A stretch of 64,000 nucleotides of DNA. Origin: Zygnema cylindricum (Eukaryota > Streptophyta > Zygnematophyceae > Zygnematales > Zygnemataceae). Both the position numbers and the translations under genes were made by a program. The notes beneath the pieces are model-generated. The model did not search any database. It was given only the letters and a program-made list of their open reading frames with translations, and was not told where the DNA came from. The DNA lies in NCBI GenBank assembly GCA_037447655.1, contig JBBHKE010002480.1, forward strand, positions 255,482 through 319,481, given 5' to 3'. This document shows, in pieces, positions 1 to 8,486 of this stretch. Each line of letters opens with the position of its first letter. The first letter of the stretch is position 1.

Positions 1-149
1 CAAAATGCGCGATATCCATTTCAAACAAGTACAGTACTTCGTACTTTGTAGAACTGTATCTATGCGTGGCGTTAAGAGTTTCAGTTAAATGAATCTAGTA
101 CATTACACTAGTTTAAATAAAAATGAAACCCTATATCTCCTAACGGACT

Positions 150-230
150 TCTACGACAGACTGGTTAGAGCTAACGGCTACGCCTCGCTCTTCCGGTCTG
201 GGGTTCGAGTCTTGCCGGACTCAACCTTTT
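150..230 (+). ncRNA. tRNA-gene-like module inside the LTR of A (antisense to the element)
   Basis: On the plus strand, an A-box-like stretch containing CTGGTTAGAG (161-170) is followed by a B box GGTTCGAGTCT (202-212) and a TTTT run at 227-230, the order and spacing of a tRNA gene with its Pol III terminator. The second A LTR has a perfect B box consensus (GGTTCGAGTCC, 9937-9947). The stems pair poorly, so this is a tRNA-like promoter or relic rather than a working tRNA. Transcription is inferred only. Confidence 0.5.
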
Positions 231-277
231 GTTGAGAGTGGCTTAAGCCACTCTTTAGTCCTTCTTATGGAGTTGAG

Positions 278-370
278 GCAGCCATGGCTCCATTGCTCTC
301 TCTCTCTCTCCTTCAGTGACTACAACAAGTATGGGGGCGAGAGAGAGAGAAGAGATATAGGCAGGCTGCC
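278..370. other. LTR hairpin, CT/GA arms with conserved loop
   Basis: A GGCAGCC block and a CTCTCTCTC arm are followed by a loop containing TTCAGTGACTACAACAAG, then a GAGAGAGAG arm and GGCTGCC. The same loop recurs in the LTRs of B and E, with different but again complementary arms. Confidence 0.6.
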
Positions 371-440
371 TTCATTTTCTTTTCCTGTTTTCTAATAAAT
401 TTAGACCTAGAAAATATACTCAAAACTACTTATTTCATCA

Positions 441-453
441 CTCCATTTATTTT
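441..453 (-). other. Polypurine tract of element A
   Basis: Read on the minus strand, a purine-rich run (AAATGGAG) abuts the 3' LTR. It lies at the same place as the cleaner AAGGGGAG of element B. Confidence 0.7.
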
Positions 454-2688
454 CTAGTCTAATTTTAATTTTTCTTTTAAGCCACATTTTTCCCTACAAT
501 ATTTTAACTTCGGAGAGGGCACAGGTTTTGTCATCATGTCAGCCACCATTTCCTCATCAGATCTATATACAAGATTCACTATTTTATTCTCCACTTTTTC
601 TCTTATAAAACTTAATCTTATGTCCATATGTTTAGCCTTAAAATGATGTTTTGGATTGGCTGCAATTGCTATGGCCGCTTGATTATCACAAAAAACTTCA
701 TGCACTCTTTCTTTCATATACCACAGTTCTTGCAGTAAGGACTTGACCCACATCAACTCTTTCATAGCAGAACAAGAGGCCATGTACTCAGCCTCCATAG
801 TGGACTGAGCAACCACCTTTTGTTGCTTACTGCTCCAACAGTAAGCACCTTCCCCAACATACAACACATACCTAGAAGTGCATCGTCTCATAGGTGCGTC
901 CCCATAACTGGCATCACTCCAAGTAGTGATGTCACTGTGCTCCCCTCCCAAATGCAACCATAACTCTCTAGTTCCCACCAGATATCTCATGACTCTCTTC
1001 GCTGCCTCCCAATCCCTCTTCCTAGGATCATTAAGACTCCTACTGAGTACACCAACTGCTGCCGCTATGTCCGGCCTGGTACAATTCATAAAATAGATTA
1101 AGCTTCCTACGACCTGTCTATAAGGGATAGACTTCATGAACTCTCTCTCCTCTGGACTCATCTGATCGTCTAAGATCATCACTCCTCCTTCTACACTCCC
1201 ATCACTTACTTTTTTCAAGTCCATGGGAGTGGTACAACTGTTAGCATTTTCCATCTGGAATTTCTCAAGCATATTACCTATTGCTTCTTTCTGAGTAAGT
1301 CTGATAATCTTCTTCCCCCTATCTCTCTCCATTTGGATCCCCAAAATATATTTTGCCTCCCCTAAATCCTTCATATCAAATCTGCCCCTAAGATCTTTCT
1401 TTAGCCTATTGATATTCTCCAAAGACTTAGTTAACACAAGTAGATCATCCACATAAATTGCAATAAAAATGACACCATTCTCATCTTCAAACATATAGAT
1501 AGAATGGTCAGAGCTGATCTGGATGTATCCCAGATCGGTGAGAAACTCATCTAGTTTCTTGTTCCATTGTTGGGGAGCCTGTTTCAGTCCATATAAGGAC
1601 TTTATGAGCCTGCAGACTTTGCTCTCTTCTCCTTCTTCCACAAACCCCTCGGGTTGCCTCATAAAAATTTCTTCCTCTAACTCACCATTAGGAAAAGCAG
1701 TCTTAATGTCCATCTGGTGTATTTCCATGTCTTCCGCTGCGGCCAGACTGAGGAGAATCCTTATCGATGGGAACCGAACAACTGGAGCAAAGGTCTCCTC
1801 ATAGTCAATCCCCTCTTTTTGGGTGAACCCCTTCGCTACCAATCGAGCCTTATACCTCTCAATTGTATTATCTGGGTTCAGTTTTAGTTTAAATACCCAT
1901 TTACATCCAATAGGTTTTCTGTCTGGAGGGCAATCCGCTAGTTCCCAAGTATTTGCTTCCATGATAGAAGCCATCTCATAATTTATGGCTCTAATCCATC
2001 TTTCTTTTTCTGGACTATTCACTGCCTCTAAGTAAGACTGAGGCTCATCTGGGTGAGATAACTTAGTTACCTTATGGGCAACTTGTTTTTCCTGTATCCT
2101 TTTGCTGCTCCTCCTTTCTCCCTCAAACTCCGTAGCTGGAATGGATGGAAGTCTTGGATTTCTTCTCACTGTCTCATCGGCTCCCCTGTCCATAAAAACC
2201 GTATCTTGTCTCGCTTCTTCTATTTCCTCGAAGTCCATAGGAGTATGTGAGGTTTCCGGTGAGTCTCCTGTATCTTCGATCTCTCCTGAATGTGTAATCA
2301 CGGTTTCACTCATGTCTATTTCGGGAACGACCGAGTTCTCCTCACTTTCGGACTCAAATCTGATCCTTATCTTCTTTGTATATTTGAAGGGGTCAAATGA
2401 CTTCCCTTCATCCATGACAACTAAGTGTTTGACCAGAATGATATCTTTCTTTGCTAAGTCATAGACTATATATCCCTTAACATCCTTATCATATCCCACA
2501 AAGTATCCAGGTTTTCCCTTAGTATCTAGTTTCCAGTTTTTCCTATCCGTGTCAAGACTGTAAACTTGGCTACCAAATACTTTAAGGTGTGAGATATCTG
2601 GTTTCTTTCCAACCCATCTCTCATAAGGTGTCATTCCCTTTACAGCTGAGGTAAGGACTCTGTTCTTAATGTAGTTGGCACAATTCAT
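454..2688 (-). CDS. Copia Pol C-terminal part: integrase tail, reverse transcriptase, RNase H (element A)
   Basis: An open frame of 744 codons. Residues about 1-105 are the integrase C-terminal region (KVFGSQVY, then GYFVGYD). A variable acidic linker follows to about 230. The reverse transcriptase starts near WELADCPPDRK with KARLVAKGF, and has the active-site motif YVDD in IAIYVDDLLVL. RNase H follows with WSDASYGD, STMEAEYMA and FCDNQAA, ending with KLKYCREKCG just before the polypurine tract. TAFPNGELEE has Pro where the family usually has Leu, and the usual KSTTG of RNase H reads RCTSR. The rest of the polyprotein lies upstream (higher coordinates) but is separated by stops and frame changes, so this is the intact tail of a broken gene. 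The catalytic residues look preserved. Confidence 0.9.
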   Translation of the reverse strand: MNCANYIKNRVLTSAVKGMTPYERWVGKKPDISHLKVFGSQVYSLDTDRKNWKLDTKGKPGYFVGYDKDVKGYIVYDLAKKDIILVKHLVVMDEGKSFDPFKYTKKIRIRFESESEENSVVPEIDMSETVITHSGEIEDTGDSPETSHTPMDFEEIEEARQDTVFMDRGADETVRRNPRLPSIPATEFEGERRSSKRIQEKQVAHKVTKLSHPDEPQSYLEAVNSPEKERWIRAINYEMASIMEANTWELADCPPDRKPIGCKWVFKLKLNPDNTIERYKARLVAKGFTQKEGIDYEETFAPVVRFPSIRILLSLAAAEDMEIHQMDIKTAFPNGELEEEIFMRQPEGFVEEGEESKVCRLIKSLYGLKQAPQQWNKKLDEFLTDLGYIQISSDHSIYMFEDENGVIFIAIYVDDLLVLTKSLENINRLKKDLRGRFDMKDLGEAKYILGIQMERDRGKKIIRLTQKEAIGNMLEKFQMENANSCTTPMDLKKVSDGSVEGGVMILDDQMSPEEREFMKSIPYRQVVGSLIYFMNCTRPDIAAAVGVLSRSLNDPRKRDWEAAKRVMRYLVGTRELWLHLGGEHSDITTWSDASYGDAPMRRCTSRYVLYVGEGAYCWSSKQQKVVAQSTMEAEYMASCSAMKELMWVKSLLQELWYMKERVHEVFCDNQAAIAIAANPKHHFKAKHMDIRLSFIREKVENKIVNLVYRSDEEMVADMMTKPVPSPKLKYCREKCGLKEKLKLD

Positions 2689-3336
2689 TGCTTCTACCTA
2701 AAATCTCTTTCCTATTTTCTTGTCTGCCAACATACTGCGCACACTATCTCCTAATGTTCGATTCAACCTCTTAGCTACCCCATTTTGTTATGGGTTACAT
2801 GGTACAGTTTTCTGGTGCTGCACTCCCTCATCTCTCAGATATTCCTCAAACTCGTTAGAGGTATATTCCCCCCCATTATCACTCCTTATCCTCTTAATAG
2901 GGGTTTCATGCAACTTCTCACTCCAAGCTTTATATTCTTTGAAGTAAGTTGATGCTCCAGACTTTGTTTTCAGAAAGTAGACTCTAGAGTATCTAGACCA
3001 GTCATCAGTTATTGTCATCATAAACCTCTTTCCTCCAACCGAAGGTACTTTTGCAGGTCCCCAAATATCTGTGTGGACCAAATCTAACACTTTCTCACCT
3101 CTATATGTGGCGGTTTTAGGAAAGGGAAGTCTGTGAGCCTTACCTTGAGCACAACCACTACAATCATCCATCATTTCATTATCCTCAAACTGAATGCCAT
3201 CTACTACCCCAAGCTTTTTCATTTCCCTCAACCTATCAAAATGCACATGCCCCAACCGCTTATGCCAAATCATCACCTTAGGAACCCCAACATAATAAGC
3301 ATTCTTCTTTTCATTACTCAGATTAAGCCTAAACAT
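2689..3336 (-). pseudogene. Copia integrase core, broken (element A)
   Basis: The frame 3336-2788 holds the zinc-binding N-terminal domain (WHKRLGHV with two His, then CSGCAQGK) and the core with HTDIWGP and RSDNGGEY, which carry the first two catalytic Asp of the D,D35E triad. It stops at 2788 where the family has PEQNG: a Glu codon has become TAA. In the following stretch the catalytic Glu reads Lys (VAKRLNRT). A second in-frame stop, TAG, precedes the 744-codon frame. By sequence this integrase would be inactive. Confidence 0.87.
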
Positions 3337-3415
3337 TCCTTGGCTACCCTTATCTGCTGTGAAGTAAACTTCATTCCCATACTTAGCTGTAAAGACTCCC
3401 TTTCTGCTGAAAGTA

Positions 3416-4204
3416 TCAAATTATCAGCTGAGGAATGTAAAGTACATCTGAGAATGTAAGTATAGAAGTCTTACCCTCGACTAAGACTTTCAGATCTACT
3501 GATCCCCCTAGATCTGTAGTAACCACTCTCTCATCCCCATACTCTATCTCTACAGTAGGAATCTTTCTTAGCTTAGTGAATAGTTCTTTATCACGACACA
3601 TATGCATGGATGCACCTGAGTCGATGATCCATCCTTCCTGTGGAGCTTCCCGAATTGCTCCAAGGGCACACTTTTGCCTCCGAGGGATCTCCTTCTCCTC
3701 CAGACTCTCGTCAAGAAGAAGTTCCCCATCCTCCTCAGATGACCCATCCTCGGTTTCTCCTGACACTTTTGTAACCACAAGTGCCTTTTTCTTCCCTCCG
3801 GAAGAACCTCCTCCACGGTTCTCTTGGAGCCTCAGCTCTGATAGCTTGACACAATCTGCAATAAAGTGTCCCGGCTTTTTGCAATTATGACAAAGACCCT
3901 TTGGGGGCCTCTGTCCCCCAGAAAGATCTCTTTCCCCTCTATAAGGTTTCTTCGGGTCCTTCCCCCATCGGTCCCCTCCTGCTGCTAGAGCTTGAATGCT
4001 CTTTCCTCCTTTCCTAATCTCTATTGTGTTTTCCTGCACAAGTATCATCCTGACTACTGTGTTCCATTTCCATGAACTATCAGGCATTCCCTGTACTCGG
4101 TACACTATGTTTTCGAATTCATCTGGTAATTTCATGATAAGGGTGTTACTTTCATTTTCATTGTACCTGTCCACCCGACACTTTCCATTTCTATATTCAA
4201 ACAA
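3416..4204 (-). pseudogene. Copia Gag C-terminal half with zinc knuckle, and protease (element A)
   Basis: This frame covers the distal Gag (DEFENIVYRVQ and SWKWNTVVRMIL), a basic stretch, one CCHC knuckle CHNCKKPGHFIADC near residues 103-117, an acidic segment, and the aspartic protease motif WIIDSGASMHM near residue 190. It overlaps the N-terminal Gag frame (4132-4764), so a frameshift near 4140-4200 separates the two. It stops at 3416, within the protease to pre-integrase region. Gag forms the particle coat and binds the element RNA; the protease cuts the polyprotein. Confidence 0.87.
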
Positions 4205-4764
4205 GAAAGATCATTACAGTAATCTAACATCTTTCCTCCTTTGTAAGTGTAACTCAATAGCTTTTGCTCAGCCAACTGGAGCTCCTGAATAGTTCTAGCT
4301 CTATAAATCTCCACTAAACTCTCCCACAACTCCTCCGCCTTGTAAATGTGAAGATGAGGAGTGGCCAAACCTTGAGTGAGGTGCCTCAGAATGAAGTTCT
4401 TAGCAGCCATGTTTACATCCTCCCACATTTGAGTATCGTTCTCCACGGTCCTCACTGTCGCCGCTCCTGATACTGTGGCAATAGGAGTGAGGGGTGTCTC
4501 CTTCCCTTTCCCCTTTTCGGACACACTGCTGTCCCCATCATTTGCCTCCTCCGCTGAGGCAGCCGTTGTTGCAGAAAACCTTACTCCCCCAAATCCTGGT
4601 GGAGTTCCCGAAGGTGGACGTTTCACTTGTCCACTGACGATACCCCAGTATCGTTTTTCACACAAAGCTCCCATCATCATGGCTTCCCAATAGATGAACC
4701 CAGATCCATTGAAGGTGGGCACCGTAGAGGGTGGGCCCATAACCTGCAATTCTGTGTCCTCCAT
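4132..4764 (-). pseudogene. Copia Gag N-terminal part, start codon inside the LTR (element A)
   Basis: The frame starts at ATG 4764, 20 nt inside the 5' LTR (whose edge is 4745). It crosses the LTR/internal junction and reads through the primer site as LQVMGPP. Then come a conserved FNGSGFIYWE segment, a low-complexity Ser/Ala/Glu linker and helical capsid-like sequence (WESLVEIYRARTIQE). The frame is lost near 4140, where the second Gag frame takes over. The homologous start in element E also lies 20 nt inside its LTR, which supports this choice of start. Confidence 0.88.
4730..4744 (-). other. Primer binding site of element A (initiator tRNA-Met anticodon arm)
   Basis: On the plus strand the site reads GGTGGGCCCATAACC. 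This equals the anticodon-arm sequence of plant initiator tRNA-Met as I know it, so the element strand is complementary over 15 nt. It abuts the LTR terminal CA. Priming from an internal half-tRNA is known for Drosophila copia. Confidence 0.85.
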
Positions 4765-5283
4765 TAGACTACAGAATACCGGAAGCCTCTAAATAGTGTT
4801 TAACTAACCCACTTTAAGCCACGACCACTTCTTCCCAAGAAGGCAAACTGACAATTTGACTGCACCCATGTGCAGCCTGGACTCCCCTGAGTGCGTAGGA
4901 AAAAGAATCATTGAAAACGGCCAACCAGCCGATAAGTTATAGGGTGGCAAAGATGCTAATTTATAGAAACTCTCAGAGAGAGAGGACTATCTACCTAAAT
5001 TTTCCTAAGTCCTAGTTTTTCCTAATTCCCTCTCACAGCTCCTATCTACTGCCTGTACGAACCAATCACAAAACTGTATAGTACTAGAAAGTACTACTGC
5101 CGATGTACTTTCTGTACGGCCTCTGTACGACAAGGCCATTAAGTGGACGCGTGTCCACTTTCCACTCGTCCGTACGTTCCTCGGAATTCCCGCGACCGAA
5201 TGATGTCTTCCCACGTGGCGCCAAGTCATGCCACGTAACTAAATGCCAAAATGAGCAATCCGGGATTTCGGCGATGATGTGCG
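4745..5283 (-). repeat. 5' LTR of element A, left piece
   Basis: It begins TGCAATTCTG next to the primer site and runs to the insertion point of B. Its continuation is 9664-10174. The pieces total about 1050 bases, matching the 1053-base LTR of the related element E. The last five bases (GTGCG) are one copy of B's target duplication. Confidence 0.9.
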
Positions 5284-6187
5284 TGAAAATCTGAGACCTC
5301 CATTGGCCCTCAGAGTATGCAGATCCGAAAGAAGCTAATCTAGATAGTGCCGAATCCAAGTTAATATAAACCCAAGTGACTGACCCCTTGACAGTCAAAA
5401 CCCCAATATAGATTCACCCCTGTGAAATAACACTTTCTGTGTGCTCAGTTCCACCATAGAATGCAAAGTTAGAATATGAGATTTGGACACATTCACCCAC
5501 TTTGACTTTCCCTTAGAAATACAGCCACCCTGGCAGACAAAAATTCTGACCGACTACACCCTTGTGTAGCCTAGACTCCCCTGAGTCCGCAGCAAAAAGA
5601 ATCATTGAAAAAGGTCAAGTAAATTGATAGTTATGGCTGGCCAAAGTTTGCCATTTATACAGGGTGCTCTCTGGGAGAGGCAGCTGCCTACCCAAAATTT
5701 ATCTAAGTCCTATTCCCTCTCTAAAACTCTATCTTCTGAAGTACGGCACCAATCAAATTACTGTATCGTACAGAAAAGTACAATTGCCGGTGTACTTTAT
5801 GTACGGCCATTGTACAACATGGCCAAAATGTCGACACGTGTCATATTCGGATTTGTTCCCGTAATCTCCGGAGTTGCCGCAATCCAATGTAGTGTTACCA
5901 CGTGTCACTCAAATCGCGGTGATCGCAAACCGCCAAAATCGTAAGCCACGATCTCGGCATCCTTTGCGGCCGTTCGATCAAATTAGATTTCAATCGTGGT
6001 CGTCATAAATACCTGCGCGGTATTCTTTCTGGCGTCAAACAAACTGCGCGGTATTTATTTCGTATTCGTACCGTACGTCGTACTTTACACAACTGTTTCT
6101 ATGCAGTATGCATATAGTTCTAGTTAAATGAATTTGTCTTATTGTAACTGTTTAAATAAACATCATACCCAGTAATGTCTAACACAA

Positions 6188-6279
6188 TTTAGACTATCTA
6201 GATAAGACTTCCAGCTATCGCGGTTGTGACAAATGGTAGGTATCAGGATCAAATCCTGGCTCTGTCAAAACTACCTTTT
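6188..6279 (+). ncRNA. tRNA-gene-like module in the 3' LTR of B
   Basis: The A-box-like TAGACTATCTAGATAAG is followed by the B-box-like GGATCAAATCC (6246-6256), which lies in a T arm with a 5-bp stem (TCAGG pairing with CCTGG, one T-G pair), and by TTTT at 6276-6279. It is antisense to the element, as in A and E. The 3-prime half of the module is better preserved than the 5-prime half. Confidence 0.5.
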
Positions 6280-6328
6280 AGAGAAAACCCCGTATAAAAC
6301 CACTGTCTGTCTCCCTCTAGACAGCATA

Positions 6329-6410
6329 GGCAGCCATGGCTAACTCCTCCTCCAGTCTTCAGTGACTGCGACAAGTGTGGGGACTTGAGGAGGAGTTAGA
6401 GGCAGGCTGT
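6329..6410. other. LTR hairpin with CTAACTCCTCCTC arms (B)
   Basis: CTAACTCCTCCTC on the left pairs with GAGGAGGAGTTAG on the right. The loop contains TTCAGTGACTGCGACAAG, nearly the loop of element A, although the arms differ completely. Confidence 0.6.
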
Positions 6411-6475
6411 CAATATCTACTATTTTGCTTTTTATTTTGCAATCTCTAGACCTAGAAAATACTTAAATTCCAACA

Positions 6476-6489
6476 CTCCCCTTATTTTC
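6476..6489 (-). other. Polypurine tract of element B
   Basis: On the element strand AAATAAGGGGAG abuts the 3' LTR, the expected plus-strand priming site for reverse transcription. Confidence 0.85.
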
Positions 6490-6707
6490 TAGTTTATTTT
6501 TCTTTCAACTTCCACAAACAAGTAAACAAACATCCCCTTCCCTTTTTCCTTTTTTTTTCTTTTTTTTTTCCTTTTTCCTTTTCCTTTCATAAAACTTAAG
6601 TATTTAACATAGTGCATTAAATGAACTGAAATGATAATTGTATTACACATTTTATTTAACATCCCATTTTTCTTAAATTCGAGCAAAGATTTTATCCACT
6701 TCATCAC
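6490..6707. other. T-rich stretch, no gene
   Basis: Pyrimidine-rich runs (TTTTCC repeats, about 6537-6590) and A/T-rich sequence between the Pol remnant and the polypurine tract of B. Open frames here are low-complexity. Confidence 0.6.
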
Positions 6708-7136
6708 TCATTCATCCACACACAAACCGATTTCCCTCTTGCGATCCAAACAGCCAGCCCCATTTCCAATTTGCAACATACACCTAGATGCTAACCCTTT
6801 TACAGGCACATCTTCGTCACACCAAGTAGTGATGTCAAATCCATCCACCCCCAAATATTCCCAAAAACCACTAGTCCCCACTAAGTTCCTCATAAGATCT
6901 ACATCTTTCGTACTCATATTTTTATCCATGATAATTACCCCATTTTCTGAACTTCCCTCACTCTCTCCCATGGAATTCTTTCCACTATTAATTTCTAATT
7001 TAATTCCCAATAAATATTTCTTCTCCCCTAAACCTTTAATCAAATATTTCTCTTCTCCCCTATCCTTTGAAACCTCTTCGAGTTTCACTTCTCCCCTTTC
7101 CTCGGAATCCGTTGAAGTCTCCCTTTCCGACCAGTT
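6708..7136 (-). pseudogene. Patchwork Pol remnant of element B
   Basis: The frame 7088-6708 and the bases just upstream contain short pieces of copia Pol joined by deletions. GLGEKKYLLGIKLE corresponds to the reverse transcriptase segment DLGEAKYILGIQ; GVIIMDKNMS to the segment after it; and RNLVGTSGFWEYLG, DITTWCDED and LQIGNGAGC to parts of RNase H. YVDD and most catalytic residues are absent. It is in the same frame as the upstream Gag, with only one TAA (7137-7139) between them, so every retained deletion junction keeps the frame. Confidence 0.78.
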
Positions 7137-8486
7137 TTATGGTTCCCTATTATCTATAAAGTTATCCTGATTAATTTTATCTTTCCCGTTTTCACTTATG
7201 GATCCTAGAAATGACTTTCTCATTTCTAAGTCATACACTCTACACTCCTCGACATCCTCAAGTACCTCCTCTCTCTTAACTTCCCTTATACCTCCAAAAG
7301 CACACTGTTGCCTTCGTGCAATTACTGTTTGCTTTTCTTTCTTCCCCATAATACTAATCAGGAGAAGCTCTAAAATATCTTCATCCTCTTTCTCCTCTTC
7401 CCCTACTTCCTCCTCATCCACATTCCAACTTCTAAGTTTTTCCAAACAAGGGCATTCCTCCATATAATGACCCGGTTCCCTACAAAAGAAGCAAGCCCCC
7501 CTTTTCAAAGCTCCCCTTTCTTTTCCTCTCCCTCTCTTTCCACCAAAGTTCCGATAAGGTTTACCTTTGTCTTTCTTTCTCTCATCACGCTTCCGCTCGT
7601 CACCACCGTTCCTCTCATCACGTTTCCGCTCGTCACCGCCGTTCCTCTCATCATGCTTTCGCCAATCACCACCAGCTGAAAATGCATTGACCTTGTCCTT
7701 TCCCCTACGAAGCTCCAAAGTGCTTTCCCTTACAAGAATTATCCCCATGGTAAAGCTCCAAGTCCATGAGGAGCCATCCATTGCCTGCATACGATAAATA
7801 ATGCTTTCGTACTCACTTGGGAGTTTCATAAGTAGTGTATTAATCTTACCCTCCTCAGATTCTACACATCCCGCACTAGCTAGCTCAACATATAACGCAG
7901 CAATATCATTGCAAAACTCTATCATGCTACCGCCTTTATAAACATAGGCATCTATTTCCTGTTTTACTAATTGCTGCCTCTGAATAGTCTCACTCTTATA
8001 AATCTGAATTAGTACTTCCCATATCTCTGAAGACTTTGTTAGACTTAAAAGAGTGATAGCTATCGACTTAGACACATATCTAAGTATGAGATGTTTTGCT
8101 ATAGTGTTTTTGTATTCCCATACTTTTCTGTCATTTTCTTCAGTTTTAATCCTTACCTGTGGTACCATAGCTGAGTGCCTAGCTCCCCTCACAATAGGTG
8201 TCCCTTTTTCCTTCTCCCCTATTTCCCCATCCACGGAAAGATTCTTCCCTTCACCTTCCGTTCCATCTGAGCTCCGGATGATATTCTGGGCAGCCTCAGA
8301 TGAATCTCCATAGTAAGCTCCTCCAAAGCCAGGTGGCGGACATCTCACTTGTCCCGAAACAATTCCCCATAAGTGTTTCTCAAAAAGCAATCCCGCCATT
8401 GTAAACTCCCAATAGGTGAAGTCTGTTCCATCAAACATAGGCACCCTAGATGGTGGGCCCATAACCTGAAACTCTGAGACCTCCAT
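7137..8486 (-). CDS. Intact Gag of element B (449 codons)
   Basis: The start at ATG 8486 lies 20 nt inside the 5' LTR, and the frame crosses the primer site as FQVMGPP. Next come FDGTDFTYWEF, a linker, a helical capsid-like part (WEVLIQIYKSETIQRQQ, MKLPSEYESIIYRMQ, SWTWSFTMGIILVRE), a basic 11-residue repeat GGDERKRDERN (about three copies, residues 275-305), and one CCHC knuckle CFFCREPGHYMEEC near residue 330. After the knuckle the acidic tail runs directly into ECRVYDLEMRKSF, which corresponds to the region after integrase in A (GYIVYDLAKKDI), so protease and integrase were removed in frame. An uninterrupted gag in an element that lost pol resembles the TR-GAG type of non-autonomous element. 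Confidence 0.88.
   Translation of the reverse strand: MEVSEFQVMGPPSRVPMFDGTDFTYWEFTMAGLLFEKHLWGIVSGQVRCPPPGFGGAYYGDSSEAAQNIIRSSDGTEGEGKNLSVDGEIGEKEKGTPIVRGARHSAMVPQVRIKTEENDRKVWEYKNTIAKHLILRYVSKSIAITLLSLTKSSEIWEVLIQIYKSETIQRQQLVKQEIDAYVYKGGSMIEFCNDIAALYVELASAGCVESEEGKINTLLMKLPSEYESIIYRMQAMDGSSWTWSFTMGIILVRESTLELRRGKDKVNAFSAGGDWRKHDERNGGDERKRDERNGGDERKRDERKKDKGKPYRNFGGKRGRGKERGALKRGACFFCREPGHYMEECPCLEKLRSWNVDEEEVGEEEKEDEDILELLLISIMGKKEKQTVIARRQQCAFGGIREVKREEVLEDVEECRVYDLEMRKSFLGSISENGKDKINQDNFIDNREP
8451..8466 (-). other. Primer binding site of element B
   Basis: The plus strand reads TGGTGGGCCCATAACC, identical over 16 nt to the anticodon arm of plant initiator tRNA-Met. It directly abuts the LTR and lies inside the gag frame. 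Confidence 0.87.

Larger units (their letters stand above)
1..440 (-). repeat. 3' LTR of element A (partial)
   Basis: The sequence matches 9736-10174 almost throughout. It ends in TCA just before the polypurine tract, as expected for the U3 edge of a minus-strand element. Roughly 600 bases of this LTR lie left of the window. It carries a tRNA-like module and a hairpin, listed separately. Confidence 0.92.
5284..6475 (-). repeat. 3' LTR of element B
   Basis: A TG..CA-bounded 1192-base repeat ending TTCCAACA right before the polypurine tract CTCCCCTTATT (plus strand). It carries a tRNA-like module and a hairpin. Open frames seen across it are not conserved as proteins. Confidence 0.95.

Noticed and set aside
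278-370. Hammerhead ribozyme in the LTR, as in plant retrozymes
   Set aside because: No CTGATGA with GAAA core was found around the hairpin on either strand.
5005-5944. Open frames in the LTRs of A and B (and copies at 8807-9169)
   Set aside because: They fall in noncoding LTR sequence and differ between copies without coding-like substitution.
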